DNA from: Magnaporthiopsis rhizophila
Taxonomy: Eukaryota; Ascomycota; Sordariomycetes; Magnaporthales; Magnaporthaceae
Reading direction: 5' to 3'
Assembly: GCA_003049465.1 (NCBI GenBank)
Contig: PYSS01000099.1
Location: 86,246-150,245 of the forward strand
Length of the DNA: 64,000 nucleotides
Positions 1 to 12,278 of this stretch are shown one piece after another. The translations under genes were made by a program, and so were the position numbers. The notes beneath the pieces are model-generated. The model was not told where the DNA came from, searched no databases, and saw nothing but the letters and a program-made list of their open reading frames with translations. The stretch's first letter is position 1. Every line of letters begins with the position of its first letter.

Positions 1-2081
1 CCGTTTACGCGCCATCGAAAATAGCACTTGACCGTTTTCGTCCTCAAGCTCTCACGCTCTCGAGCTGTGGCTCCCGAGTTTGCTCGTGGAAAGCCAAGCC
101 ATGTGATACTGTGGCCTGACACTGCGGCTCTCCTCGGGGTCCCTGTAAAAACGACAGTGACACACGAGTTGGGCCGCAGCATCGTGGGTAGGGTTAGGAG
201 CTCAATCCAAGAGCCTGGGCGCTCGCTCTTTACGGCAATTTATGCCCTCTTCTGGGATCCATGACTCTTGATCGATCGAACCCTCGTTTTAGCGATGCCC
301 ACGGGCCTCGATCGCTTTGGCGAGCTGCTCCTAGCGCTCCTTTACCGCCAACACCTCCCCAAGTATTTGACGCCGAGGAACGCGGACTTGGAGCCGGCGA
401 GCAGGTCAATTTCCCTGGCTCGGACTCGAAGCAAGCAAGATGGATTCGCCGTTGGCCCCACTCACCGCTCTTCCATGCTATCAGTTAAATGGGAACAAAA
501 CTGGCCCTGTGCTCTCCTCTGTTATGTCGATGGCATACCAGTATCGCCATCTTGAAGTAACGGAACGCGGGAGGACTTATTTCCTGTGCTGGGTCCCACA
601 GCCCGACCTCAAAACCGTATGTGCACCTCAGGCGTTGGACCACCTTGCAGGGCGCACTGAGACCAGGCATCGGACTTCCGGCATTTTCCCGCGGCTCAGC
701 TCGCCGGGGCAGCCGGTACATGAGTTGTGGCCCATGTGCCCGGCGTCACTCCGCATCTCAGCGGCATATCATACTGCGGCGTGGGGGCCGCCGCTGGCAC
801 CCCCACTGGCTGATGTGATCGATCGTCTGCGGTTGCTTTTGTCGGAGCTGGGTGAGCGGTGCGATGGCAGCTTGTCATTGTCAACCGTCTGCATTGGCAC
901 ATCGTTCACATGCTGGTCGAGCACACAGTTAGCTCAATGTCGCCAACTCCGGTAGATGGTGCAAAGACTGGGCGGGCTCAACGACCTCGCCTAACTGACG
1001 GTGGAAGAGCTATAGTGCCGCCTCGACTCAAGAACCTGGATCGCCTGAAAGGGGACCGCGGGAAGCCATCCGCGGGCCCATAGCAATGTAACTTTAACAC
1101 GCACTCTTAAGACCCCATTCTCATGATCGATCAGGAGTTTTGGGAATTAAATCTTGTATGTCGGTGGAAACGATACGTACATGGATGACAGGGCACATTG
1201 TGACACGCACAACACCGACGACAGCGAAAATAACGCCTCAACAAAAAGAGGGTGGGCTTGACCTCGCATCGCATAAGCGGGAAATGCAAACGGCCATCAT
1301 TCTGCAGTCAGGGACCCGTCTGGTGGTGGTGGGGGAGATGAGAGAGACAGGCGTCAACTGACTCTTGGGAGCTCGCAGCTCCAGCTGCTGCCATTGGAGC
1401 TGACCGCCAGATGGCGCCCCTGATTTGACGGTGCCTGGATTGGGCACTAGGCGCGAAGCTCCCAGCAGGGGATGCCATGTCAGGCTCGGCGCCATTGGCC
1501 ACGACCCCCGCTGCGCTGGGGCGGTTAGGTGGTGACAGCTGGCTGGGCTGACAGCTCCAGCGGGGGAATCAATTGGCTGCGGGCCTTCCCGGGCCTCAGG
1601 AGCCTGACCGCCTCGTTGTCGTTTTTGGATGCTGCTGGGGACCGTTCGGACGGTTTGGGCAGGTGTTGAAACCCTCGCGTGGCATATCTTTGGGCGTGGC
1701 ATCCCGCAGGATGGCGTGGCAGTCGAGCGTGGCATCCTCTCGACCAAAGTGACAAGGGAGTCCGTGGTCTAATGTGCCGTGAGGGGAACCTGGATGGATG
1801 TGGAGGAGCGAGAGACCCATAAGATTAAGCGTCCTGATCATTGATATTCTCCGTGTCTCCTGAAATCCTTTGAGTTTTCTTCTTCTCCATGTCTTTTTCC
1901 AGGCAGACCCGAGGTCGTTAGGTTCTCATTCTTCCATGGAGTTTCTACGCATTATAATATTCCTATTCACATCAATATCGCTACGCACACTCCCACTTCT
2001 GTGCCACACACCCTCATCCTCACTCCTCCTCGGTATAATCTCACAAAATCCCCATCACCACCACCACCACCAGCTGCCAAC
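1..2081. other. Intergenic, no gene recognised
   Basis: Several short open frames exist on both strands, but none has a recognisable domain, and their composition does not look like the real exons to the right. I see no terminal repeats, transposase-like frame, tRNA or homopolymer tract. The last 200 bases are pyrimidine-rich with a CCA/CCACCA stretch just before the kinase ATG, which fits a 5' leader. Confidence 0.5.
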
Positions 2082-4332
2082 ATGGCACGTCCCGTGCATA
2101 GGGAAACGCTCTTCCACCTCGAGCCGAGGGATGACGAGACGGCAAGGGCGATGCGCGCACATCCGGAAAACGCCAGCTTCATCTCCATGAGCCGCAAGGG
2201 CACGCCGTCGCTAGAGATCGGGTATCACGTCTCGTCGAGGCCCCGCGGCGGCAGGGTCATCGCCAGGGTGGGCCGCGACGCAGACATCAGCTTCCCCACC
2301 AGGGCAGACGTGGCGGAGGTCCACCTCGCCTTCGAGGTCCACCCCGTCTCGCGCGCCATCCTGCTCTGCGTGCGCGCGTCCAACAGGCGGTCTGTCACGG
2401 TCGAGCCGTTGGGTATCCGCGAGGACGGCGACGTGCGCCAGCTGGTCATCGAGCCGCCCGAGGAGCCCAAGATCACCATCGGGGCCGGCGCCCGCGCCCT
2501 CCGCTTCAAGGTGCGCTGGCACGGCGGCGGCGGCGTCGGCACTGCCGCGGCCGTAGACAGGGGCTTCGAGGCCGCCGAGGCGCGCGCCGTGGTGCCGCGC
2601 TGGCTCAAGACGGTCGACGAGGGCGACCAGGACATCTGGTCGTGGTACGACACGCGCATGCCGCCCAGGATCGGCTGCATCGTGCGCGACGCCGTCAAGA
2701 GGGGGTTCATGGGCGAGGGCACGTACGGCGCCGTCTTCGAGGCCGTCGACCGCGACTCGGGCCACCCTATCGCGCTCAAGGCCGTGCGGCCGCGGACCGA
2801 GTACGAAAGGGAATGCCTGAAAAGGGAAATCAAGACCATGTCTTCCCTCTCACACGTAAATGCCCCCTACGTTCTGTTTTGTTGTGATACTGACACCCAT
2901 TCACCACCTTTTCCGACCTCCTTCTGGCTCTTCTTTTTGAAACCGTCTTCACTTTCAGGCCTCCCTCTATAGTTGGATGGGAGTGTTAAAGCACCAGAGC
3001 GACTAGGTCGCCAGCATTTTTTGGGCATCGTCGTCTCTCACTTCAGGAACCACTCAGAACACAGCAGTTCATCCTTTTCTCGGCTTTTACATCTTTCCTC
3101 TCTTTCCTCTTCTATCCCATTCTGTCATTGCATCGCTCTTGTCTATACCAGTCAAACGATTGTCCGTCTTGTACTGTTCATAGCGTGCTGATTTTTGTTT
3201 TGCCGAAAAAAAGCCCTACATCATAGATTTCCTGGGCTACAAGGGGGATCCGTCAGACTTTTCGCAGCCCGAGATTGGAATCTTTATGCCTCTCCGGACC
3301 GGCAGCCTGCGGTCGCTTCTGCCAATACCCAAGCGGGAAGAGAACGCCATCCTCAACGCGGTGGGAGAGCAGATGTTCTCCGCTCTCGACTACCTCTCGG
3401 CCCGCGGCCTCTGCCACCGGGACGTTAAGCCGGCAAACATCCTCTACGACGTCAACGACGACGGCAGCTACACGTTCCAGCTGGCCGACTTTGGCCTCGC
3501 CAACTGGCAGAGCGACACCACATCCTTCTGCGGGACCAAGGTGTTCACGGCGCCCGAGCTGCACTGCGGGCAGCATCGCCAGTCGCACAAGATGGACATG
3601 TGGTCGCTCCTGGTCACCATGATCAGCATCGTCGGCGCGTCGCGGTTCGACGAGGAGGAGCTCGGCCGGAAGCCGCACTCGGCCATCGTCGAGTACGTCC
3701 TCGCCACGACGGCCCAGCACCTGCCCTTCCTGGAGCCCATGGCCCGCGTCGACCCGGACAACAGGGCCTCGGCCGCCCAGATGCTGGTCGCCTACTTCCG
3801 CGGCAAGGGGCTGGCCACGAGCCGCTCCATGGTCGGCTCCATACCCGAGGTGGACACGGGCTCTCCCGCCTGCTGCGTCGAGGCCCACCACCACCACCAC
3901 ACCCCTCCTCCTCACCGGATGGTGACCAGGAGCGCCGCGTCACGGAGCTCGGTCTCGAGCAGGACCACGGGGAGCCCGCTCTCGAGCCCGGCATCGAGCG
4001 AAGCGTCAAGCGCCGCTGGGCCGAGCGCCTCTCCCAGCGCCTGCGGCCGGAGCGCCGGCGCCAGCACCGCGACGAGCAACTCCTCCACGACGGGCTCGAT
4101 CCCCAACGTCTCGTGCACACAGTCGCAGCTCCCCGACGCTGAACCGGAACAACCCGTTATCGGGTCGCCTGCGGTGGAGCAGACGTCGCCCTCGCAGCGC
4201 TGGGGGTCCGGCGGGAGGGTCACAAAAACGCGATCACCCAGAGTCCGCGACCGTGAGCATCGTCGGCAGATATCCCGCGTCTCACGAGCCATCAGATACT
4301 CACCCCGGGATCTAGAAAACCACTCGGGCTGA
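2082..4332 (+). CDS. FHA-like domain / serine-threonine protein kinase
   Basis: A two-exon protein kinase of 630 aa (exons 2082-2855 and 3214-4332). The phase-0 join gives ...SSLSH/PYIIDFLGYK, which runs through the kinase N-lobe without a gap. Residues about 48-147 look like a degenerate FHA domain (VGRDADISFP, HLAFEV, SVTVEPLG). The kinase domain has the glycine loop GEGTYG (about 211), VAIK-type lysine (233), helix-C glutamate (249), HRD (326-328), DFG (350-352) and APE (371-373), so all catalytic residues are present and it should be active. A Ser/Thr/Pro-rich tail with a short His run follows and has no known domain. The start is the first ATG that keeps the FHA-like region; an in-frame upstream extension has no ATG. 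The 358-nt intron is long for this window. The domain order resembles fungal Rad53/Cds1-type kinases, but I do not claim orthology. Substrate unknown. Confidence 0.85.
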
Positions 4333-5189
4333 GAGCTTCTGATATCATTCTTTTTTGTTTCTTTTGTTGTTTCATCCGACCTTTTCACAGAGCAGCTTCG
4401 CGTTGCCGGCACGCATCTTCCCTTTGTCAGTTTCTCTTTTGTCAGTGTACTTCGAAAAGTGTATCGGCGGCATGCTCGAATGGGCACAAGGCGTACAGGG
4501 TTATGGTTACGGTTATAATGACTGGATGATATTGGAATGTATAATGAACGGCATGGGATACGGAGTTATATACCTCACCTTTCGAGTAAATATCTTATAA
4601 ACTGTGAATATTCAACTTTCTATAAAAGTCCGGCGGCATCCCGGAGTGCTTATTTTTGGCACGCCCATCAGGCCATGACCGCACCCGTGGAATTTGGTAC
4701 TTGACAGGATCGCGGACGACGCTTAGGGGCTGCTTCGGGGGAGAAATGGTATGATTAACCACATACCTACTTGCCACAATCGCTGCGTGAGGCTGTAGGC
4801 GGTTTCATCAACTTTGAGGGAGGTGGGTCGCGGTGGGAACTCCCCGGAGCGGGTGGCTGGAGCTCCATTACAACTCCAGGAGCTCGGGCTGGGTGAAGTA
4901 AACAACTCACCGGGGCAGAAAGTCCCTGCTGCAAAGGCGTCAATCGACTGCCATCTTGGTAGGGCCTCCATCTAAATCTTTGCAAACTCATCCCGTGGCA
5001 GATCAGTCTTTGCAGGATCTCGGAGATGCCCTTGGAACTGAGCCCGCCAGGGTAAGGGTGCCCGAGGGGTTTCCAAGCGAGCACGCAATCACACAACCCA
5101 ACCAGTCCAGGAGCCCGGTCAGGCCACAGACGCCCCATTTCCGCCCATAAAAATAAACGCGCGAAAACAGCTGGCTCCCCGCAATCACG
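4333..5189. other. Intergenic spacer between two same-strand genes
   Basis: The left part is AT-richer and probably holds the 3' UTR of the kinase gene. The right part is the presumed promoter and leader of the coiled-coil gene. The open frames here are short, lack domains and mostly begin at non-ATG codons. Confidence 0.5.
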
Positions 5190-7046
5190 ATGACGTCGCA
5201 CCCCAACCAGCGCCTGACGGCGGGCCCAACGCTGCCAGCTCACACCACAGCAGCCCCTCGGCCCACCACGCCAACCAGCATGAGCAGCAGAAACAGGGGC
5301 GTCGGCGGCGGCGGCTTTTCCCCAGCCGCGGCCGCGGACACGACGCTACTAAACCCCGACAGCGCGCTTCCGACGCAGGAGCCCAGCCATGTACGTGCCG
5401 ACAGTAGCGGCAGCAGTGACCAGACACCAACACCTAGCCGGCAGACGCAGACACCACCGCCGCCACCACCACCCATGAACCACATCCTGGGAATCGGTTC
5501 GCCGCAGTCGTCGCCGCTACGGCTACACTTTTCCGCACCGCTCCGCTCTCCTGGTCTCTTTAGTGGCGGCGGCGGCGGCGGCGACGGCAGCAGAAGCAGC
5601 AGTAGAGCGGCGCCTCGCTTAAAGAGCAGCCTGGGCAGCTTGGGCAGTAATAGCCCGGAGGACGCGGCGACCGCGAGCCACAAAACAGACGACGAAGAGG
5701 ACGACATCGACGGCATCGACGACTACGACCCGACCGTAGACCAGGAGAGCCTGGACGACGGCAATGACGGCAACGACGACGACGATGATCACGGCCACCA
5801 TGACGGCAATCGTGACGACCACGCCTACGTCTCGCCCGCGACCCTGCGCCGCAACATGGTCAAGCTGCTCGAGGACCAGCTGACCGAAGTGCTGTCGTAT
5901 TTGAAGACGAGCGCGGGGAACAAGCTCGAGACGGCCGACTTCGTCGCCATCCAGGACCAGATCGACAACATCATGGACGTCTTTAGGCGCCGCGGCTGCC
6001 CAAAGGTGCTTGTCGGCCCGCCGCCGAGGGGCAGCTCGCGCACGGTCAACATCTTTAAGAACTTGCCCCTGACGCCACCCCAGCCCCGCAGGCCGGCGTA
6101 TGATGCGTTAGTGGACGACGGCGACAACAACAACGAGGTGGCGGAGAGGAGGCCGTTGGAACGTACGGAGAAGGACAAGAGGGAGACGCGCGGCCAGACA
6201 TGGGACCCGCCGGCGAGTGTCCGGCTCGAAACGTGGAGCAGCAGCACCACAGCTGCAAGCGCAAGCACAAGCAAACCTCTCGGCGGCATCAGCGGAGGAG
6301 GAGGAGGCGCCGGCCTCGCAGCAGCAGCATCCTCACCGGCCGACGTCGCGGACCTGGTGGTGGCCGAGGCCGAGAAGCTGTGTCTGGAACTTTCTGCCGT
6401 GGCCAAGAGCCTGAACGACCGTCGCCAAGAGTCAGATGCAAGCCTTTCTAAATTTCGTCCCTCTATCCTCTCCTTTATGTGTCAAGGCCACGCCATTGTT
6501 CTAACAATTTGGCGTCCGTATCACAGCATATACTTGGCATGTTTGTCGAGGGAAGAAAACGTGCGGATAACCGAATCCTGGAGCTGCAGCAACGTGTCCA
6601 AGAGCTGTGAGTAATTGTCTTTTTCTCCGTGGAGACATGTAAGCAGCTTATATATCACTGACGCATGACAAACACACAAAAACAGCGAGGACGAAGTCGG
6701 CGAGAACGAGTCGGAGCTCTTTCACCTCCGTCTCCAGCTAAAGGCCGTCGAGCTCCTCTCGGCCGAGCGCGGTTGCGGCGGTGACGGCGACGGTGGAGAT
6801 GGCGACGGCGACGGCAGAGGCGAGCACCCGGACCCGGAGCTGGTCGAGAGCATCGAGAACTTCCGCGAGGACTTTGAGGCCGTCCAGGAGCGCTGGCGCG
6901 AGCGCAGGAGCTACCGTGGCGACAGCAGCACCACCGTGACGGGCGGATTTCGAAGGGACACGTCGGGCTTCTTCTCTGTGGCGTCCACGACGCCGACGCG
7001 GGCTGTTGCTAGTCCTGGCTCCGATTGCCGCCTGCCGAGTGGGTAG
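5190..7046 (+). CDS. Hypothetical acidic coiled-coil protein (three exons, one GC-AG intron)
   Basis: Exons 5190-6437, 6527-6606 and 6686-7046 give 562 aa. I do not recognise the family. The N-terminal half is low-complexity (Ser/Pro/Gly) and followed by a strongly acidic Asp/Glu stretch at about residues 168-210. A predicted helical segment follows (LEDQLTEVLSYLKTSAGN...). A second helical region begins at about residue 395 and crosses both introns (LCLELSAVAKSLNDRRQESD / HILGMFVEGRKRADNRILEL / EDEVGENESELFHLRLQLKA), consistent with a coiled coil. The first intron (6438-6526) only restores this helix if a GC donor (GCAAGC) is used with CTAAC and CACAG. A GT donor at 6431 leaves the wrong frame. 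The second intron (6607-6685) is canonical GTGAGT...CAG. An internal Gly/Asp repeat lies near residue 475. The role could be structural or scaffold, but that is inference only. Confidence 0.7.
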
Positions 7047-7603
7047 GTAGGTGATTGAGGATGGAGAAGGACGTTTCGCGGGAGTGAGCCTGATGTGGTT
7101 TTGTTTTTGAGCTTTGTGGGGTTGGTCGTCCCATCTTTTTCCAGTATGAGCATGATACCCAGCCTTGTATTGTCTTTATTACGAGGATTGACGCGATGAG
7201 CTACGATCAAGGAGCAATCCTACAAAATCTTTCGGGAATGCATGTTAGTGTTCTATAATTACCTGCTCCCAAAGACTTTCATCCCCATAGTCGAGATGCA
7301 AACCATTCGCGGCCGTACGCCATCCCATACGACCGACACCGGTAGCGAGATTCGAGCGTTAATAGCGAGGGAATGTGGGTTAGAGAGGGAATATAGAGCC
7401 CGCGATAAGCTGACGTCGGCCACATCTGAGCGGCATGTTACGCTGGGCATTCACTACCTAGCAAGTTGACAGATATGCTTTATTTTCATCGCTCTCATAT
7501 AACGCCCCCCATAAAATTCATCTCCATGCCTACCTAGGCATATCCGTGCGCTCTCTCAAAGCCAAACGCCAACAGAGTAGCCGGCGGAGGATCGGCCAGC
7601 AGC
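7047..7603. other. Convergent 3' spacer
   Basis: This lies between two genes that point at each other and should hold both 3' UTRs. An AT-richer stretch occurs near 7220-7260 and 7480-7520. No gene is supported. Confidence 0.5.
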
Positions 7604-8382
7604 CTAGCACTCGTCCTGGGAGCCGTCCGTGTAGTACGCCTCATCGTCGTCGTCGGGGTCGTTGCCGAGGTAGGCCGGGGTGAGGAACTGAGTCTTGCGC
7701 TGAGAAGCCTTGACCCACTTGGGGTTCCTGGTGGCCGACGAGGTGGCCTGCGAGAGGATGGTGATGTTGTCGTCGTGGTCCGCTCGGTCGACGCTGCTAG
7801 CGGCCGACGTGGTGCCACCCTCGGTCGAGGCATCATCGTCGATCCAGGGGATGGCCAGCTGCTGGTCCTTGCTGATGTCCTCCTGGAACTCGCGCTGATG
7901 CTTGCCCGGAGGGGGAAGGGCTCTGCGGCCCGGCTCGAGGCTGAGCTGGTAATCGATGCATTCCATGCAGTGCTTTTTGTTGTTTGTTTGTTCGTTTTTT
8001 TTTTTTTGGTTTGCCAAGGTTACTACAGAGAACCAAGATCGGGGACCAGAAATAAAAAACAAAAAAAACAAATGGAGATGAAATGGAAGCAAAGAAGAGA
8101 GTGCACGCTTACCTGGCGTCCCTTGGAGCTTCTCTGCATCTTGGAGAAGCGGGAGACGGGGAGGACACGCGCGCAATAGCCCAGGCACTTGAGCTCGGTG
8201 GCCGCGCCACTGGTGTGCTTGTGGCAAGACATTCTCGAGTGGCGTCCGACGCCGCCGCCGTATTTGAGGAGCTGGGACGCGGTGAAATCCTCCCTGCGGC
8301 AGTGGTGCTGGCCGTTGTAGCAGAAGTACTGGTCCCTGCCGCGGCGAGCGGCCGGGTCCTCGGGGCTCTCGCTTCCGGTCAT
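7604..8382 (-). CDS. Stc1-domain protein
   Basis: Two exons on the minus strand (8382-8113 and 7972-7604) give 212 aa. The phase-0 join ...SSKGRQ/HCMECIDYQ restores a Cys-rich domain: FCYNGQHHC, a spacer with REDFTASQLLKYGG, SCHKH, LKCLGYC, RFSKMQR and finally CMEC. This matches the Stc1 domain, a LIM-like zinc-binding module in which paired Cys/His knuckles are followed by an F-S-K-x-Q-R signature. In fission yeast, Stc1 links the RNAi effector machinery to the Clr4 methyltransferase complex. Filamentous fungi carry several Stc1-domain proteins whose roles are mostly unknown, so heterochromatin function is only a possibility. The C-terminal half is hydrophilic with an acidic end (DPDDDDEAYYTDGSQDE). 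The 140-nt intron begins GTAAGC and ends in an unusual A-rich acceptor (ACAAAAAG). The start is the first ATG before the domain. Confidence 0.85.
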
Positions 8383-9920
8383 GGTCGATCGATATGTCGG
8401 GGGGTTTTTTTTTGGACTTGTTATGGAGACAGGAGAGTGAAGGATGGAGATTGAGGTTGAGAGTTGAGATGAGAGCCGAAGATGGGCGCAGGAGCGAGAG
8501 CGCGAGGTTTTTAAGGGCGGGCGTCGCCAAAGAAAAGGCGAAGCCGCTGCGGGCGTTTGCTGGTCTGGGAAGACGCGTGCAAACGGAGGAGGTGACCGTC
8601 CTTTGAAAAAGCAAAGAAAAAGAAGCGGCCAGAATCCGACACGCAGGTGTCCGTTCAACACCAATGAGGAAGGAAGCCGCCGACCGCCGATGGTGATGAA
8701 AGCCGGCGTGCTTTCCCATTCATTGATCGCCAGGTTGTGGGCCGTGCTGTCCCGATCATCGGTCGTCTTGTGCTCCTGCCGTTTTCCACCCGACGTTTAT
8801 GTGATGGCTGAAGCCGGACCGAACAGGGTTAGTTTAGCGGTAAAGCATAGAAATTGGGACATCACACTTCGCGTGGACAGGAAGCTCGACCAAGCAGATC
8901 CGTATACCAGATGGATCCCGCCGTTTGACCAGGAGACAAAAGAGGGGGAGAGGAGGAGGGAAGCCCGTCGGTAGGGGAACTAGAACGACGGAGATGCGTC
9001 TGGCTCGGTGTGGCCAGGCGCCGTTGGACCGACGTAAGGGTCACTCCTCCCGGGCCGGGCGTACAAACCTAACAGAGCCCATCTCGAAAAACAATAACAA
9101 CCAACAGACAACGCCCGGGAACGCAGGAAAATGGCCCATCTTCGACGCTAGCGGACGGCATCACCAACCAACATGGATAGAATGGAACTATAAACACAAA
9201 AACACAAAACCCTCGCATTACTGTGCGGCCCCAAACCTTGGAATAGCCGCCCCGCGTGACAGGGCATTCCGTTTCCGCAGTTGTAACCGACACCAACGCC
9301 CGGGTGTGCGGCCGTTGGCCACACCGGGCGAGGCTGTCCGCTTCCTGCAACCAGGATCCGACGACTTGGCGATCGGCACCAAGATAGGTAGGCTGTTCGC
9401 CCTCCCTTGGACTAGTCTACGCCCGACCGGAGTGTGTGGAGCAGCAGCAGCAGCTCTCTGGCAATGAAGAACGAGGAAAGCTGTGGGCACACCATCCCAG
9501 AAGCAGTCAGCCGCTGCCCGTCTGCCCGCAATCGCACGAATTGGATGCCATTTCGCGCGCCACAACCGACGTTATTTGGTGTACAAAGCATGCAGCCCAT
9601 AACCCGCTGCAGAGCCCAGAACCCAACCTACCTACCTTATTATTCACCACCTCCCATTCGATATATCGCCCACCACATCACATGCCCGCCAGCACAGCAC
9701 CCGAAGCAGCCGCAGCTCGCTGTGCTCTTTCTCCATACTTAAAGCGGCTGCCTGCCTTAGCTGTTCAACCAGCTCCTTCACATACCTTATCCTCTTCCCA
9801 TCTTCTTCTCCCGCATTCTCTGACTGTTTACACTTAAATACCAAGCATCGTTTGAACAATTGTTTATTGTTTGAATTCTTTCCAGTATCCATTAAGTCTT
9901 GCCGGTCGTTACACGACTTC
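8383..9920. other. Divergent promoter region
   Basis: This 1.5-kb spacer separates the 5' ends of the Stc1-domain gene (-) and the DUF7514 gene (+). The 200 bases before 9921 are CT- and CA-rich, as in fungal leaders. The open frames have no recognisable domain. A tRNA A-box-like string near 8829 was examined and rejected. Confidence 0.5.
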
Positions 9921-12278
9921 ATGGCGTTCAAGCCCAACATGGAAAGCCAGGCCATCCCACAGCCTGCTGGTGGCCCTGGAGTAGGTCTGCCGGAGGAGAT
10001 GGCTCCTCCGCTGCGGCCCAGGAAGATTCCTATTTCCCCCCAAGTCCCCTCGCCTCCGGAGTCAGACGAAGATGGTGCCTCCACCGACGCCGAAGATGGC
10101 AGCGCCAGCGAGGCTGGAGGCCCGGGCACAGTAAGAACCTTGCCGTCAAAGCCCCAAGGCAACTCTAGCCCGCAGAGACGAGCCCCCGCGGTGGCTGGTG
10201 CACCGGCCGCAGCCGATGCCATGATGTTGGTGTCCGAGTCCAAGCTTAGGGAGATGATGCGGCAAGAAGGTAAGAGTTCCCGACTAAGTCTTGGTACGAG
10301 TTACTCATCCTAACATTGTGCCCTGGGCTTAGTGGAGAATATTCTCAAAACTATCCAGCCATATCAGAGAACGGCTTTCATGCCCGAGGCCAAGCCACCG
10401 CTCCCCTCTGTTTGCGAGACAAGGCCTTCACAAAGCGGCCCGTCTCAACCCCCGGCGCCTTTCCAGGCGTCAGTCGCTGACGCCCCCGAGACCGCCACCC
10501 CGTCTCCTAATATGCCAACCAGTCCCGTCGCGCGACATGCCAGCGTGTCATCGACAACCAGGACCAACAGCTTTTCAGGAACTGCACCGTCTCCGCGGAG
10601 CCCAACACTGCCGTCACCTACCACACAGTCAAGCGTCAGCGATGAAAAATGGGGCCGGCTCTTCGACCAGAACGGTCAGCCGACAGCGAGAGCCGAGGAG
10701 GTGTTCAAGTCTGTGGCCGACCATATCGTAAGTTCCGCTGATCAACGCAACACATTCTTGTCTGTCTCCTCCTTTTTCCAGTATGCTTACACAGAAGCGT
10801 CCAAGATCGCCGAGCTCGCTCCTCGGAAGAGCATCGTGGTCACCCCCGAGAAGCTAGCAGAGTTCTATGCGCAGCATGGCTTGCCTAATGAGCTCTTCCC
10901 GTTTGCCAGTAAGACTCACCATTGGTAATATCATTATGAGCAAGGATTATTCTAATGGCAGATTAGACATGTTCCGTCCTCGTGCACCAGAGTACTCCTT
11001 CTTCGAGAGAGTTTCTGACTTGTATGACGAGTAAGCCGGCTTTCGTCTCTTTGCTCCCAGCTTCCCGAAACAACGCAACGCCTGGCGACACAGTCTGCTG
11101 ACACTTGTCTCAACAGTCTTGGCTGCCAATACCATTTGGTGCCAAAAGATGGCAAATCCCGGCCAGCCGTGCCGGGATTGACACCGATGGGCTTTTCACA
11201 ATGGCTAATTGCAAACATCAAGGCCTACCCGGATGAGGAGGCTCGAAGGCTCGACGGCATAGTTCTGCAAGTCCCACTCAGCGTGGCAAACACTGCCGAC
11301 GGGAAGCTCGAGCGCATGCCCCGTCTGATCTCACGGGGCCTGCTGCCCCAGCAGCCGGACATCAAGGCCCGCAAGATACTCGACGAGGCCCTGAAGGACT
11401 TCATCGAAGACAGCGAAGCCATCCCCGCGCCGTCGCCCTCAGGTTCGCGCTTTTCGGGCCTGCAACTGAACATTCCGGCGTCGTCGGCCTCGCGCCTCCC
11501 AGCCGCGCCCATGCCACCTCACAGGGACCCCAACCGGTACAAGCCGACGCGGGATCAGCATTACCCGGACAGGGGAGGAGGGTCGGCCTCGAGCCGGACA
11601 GAGTCGCGCGGGTCGGGACACATGGAGGCGGTTGACTGGCCGCCGGATGGTCATTCGAGCTACCACTCGCGCCATGGATCCACTCCTCTGAGCCCAACCT
11701 CGGAGAGAGACAAGGCACCGTTGCCGTCGCAGCCGCAGCCGCCGCCGCCGCCACCGGCCAGTCGCCGGACCCGGAGCCCGCAGTCCCGCAGACACAGCCA
11801 CACTGCCGTGAATGTGATGCAGAGTCACCCGCCGACGCCCATGGCGGGCGGGACCGAGTATGCGGCGCAGCTCTCGCCTTCGGGCGGACTGCTCTCGCCA
11901 AACACCACATGCCCGTCGTCTGGCGGCGGCGGCGGCCCGGTGCCGTCTTCGCCCACCACCTTGTCACCCGAGCAGCCGGCGACGATCCGGGACAGGTCGC
12001 CTCGTCACGGCCGCGACAAGGACTACTACAGCCTCCAGAGGCAGTCGCAGTCGTCGTACGTCCCGTCCTCCCGCGCGTCGCGGCACAGCGTCGACGGTGC
12101 CGCCGTCGTCGTCCCGGGACAGATGCCCCGCTCGTCCGGGTCGTATCGCGAGTACGACCGCGACCGCGATGGCGCCGAGGGCACCGGTCCGCACCGTAGG
12201 AGGAGGCGAGGCACGGCGGCGTCGGAGGACGTAAAGAGCCACGGGTGGGGTGATGTCCCCAGGCACAAAGGGAAGTAA
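9921..12278 (+). CDS. DUF7514-domain protein
   Basis: Five exons (9921-10269, 10333-10727, 10782-10908, 10967-11030, 11117-12278) give 698 aa. All junctions keep frame and all introns are short (54-86 nt) with GTAAGN donors. The middle third matches the fungal domain I know as DUF7514: WGRLFDQNGQPTARAEEVFK, then the exon-3 segment APRKSIVVTPEKLAEFYAQH, then FERVSDLYDDLGCQYHLVPK, then VPGLTPMGFSQWLIANIKAY. This domain is about 180 aa, has no known activity and is confined to fungi as far as I know. The N-terminus is Pro/Ser-rich and acidic. The C-terminal 300 residues are disordered, with Pro runs, RS/SR pairs and an Arg/Asp-rich end (REYDRDRDGAEG). The first ATG (9921) is used; a second in-frame ATG lies six codons further on. 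Function unknown. Confidence 0.85.

Noticed and set aside
1..2081. Possible transposon remnant at the left end
   Set aside because: No terminal repeats, transposase or reverse-transcriptase motifs, or strong AT shift as seen after repeat-induced point mutation.
8820..8905. tRNA-like A-box string (TAGTTTAGCGG)
   Set aside because: The expected T-loop GGTTCGANNCC is missing at the right distance and the two ends cannot pair as an acceptor stem.
9852..9920. Upstream extension of the DUF7514 protein
   Set aside because: The open frame begins at TTG, not ATG. The first ATG is at 9921, and the upstream sequence looks like leader.
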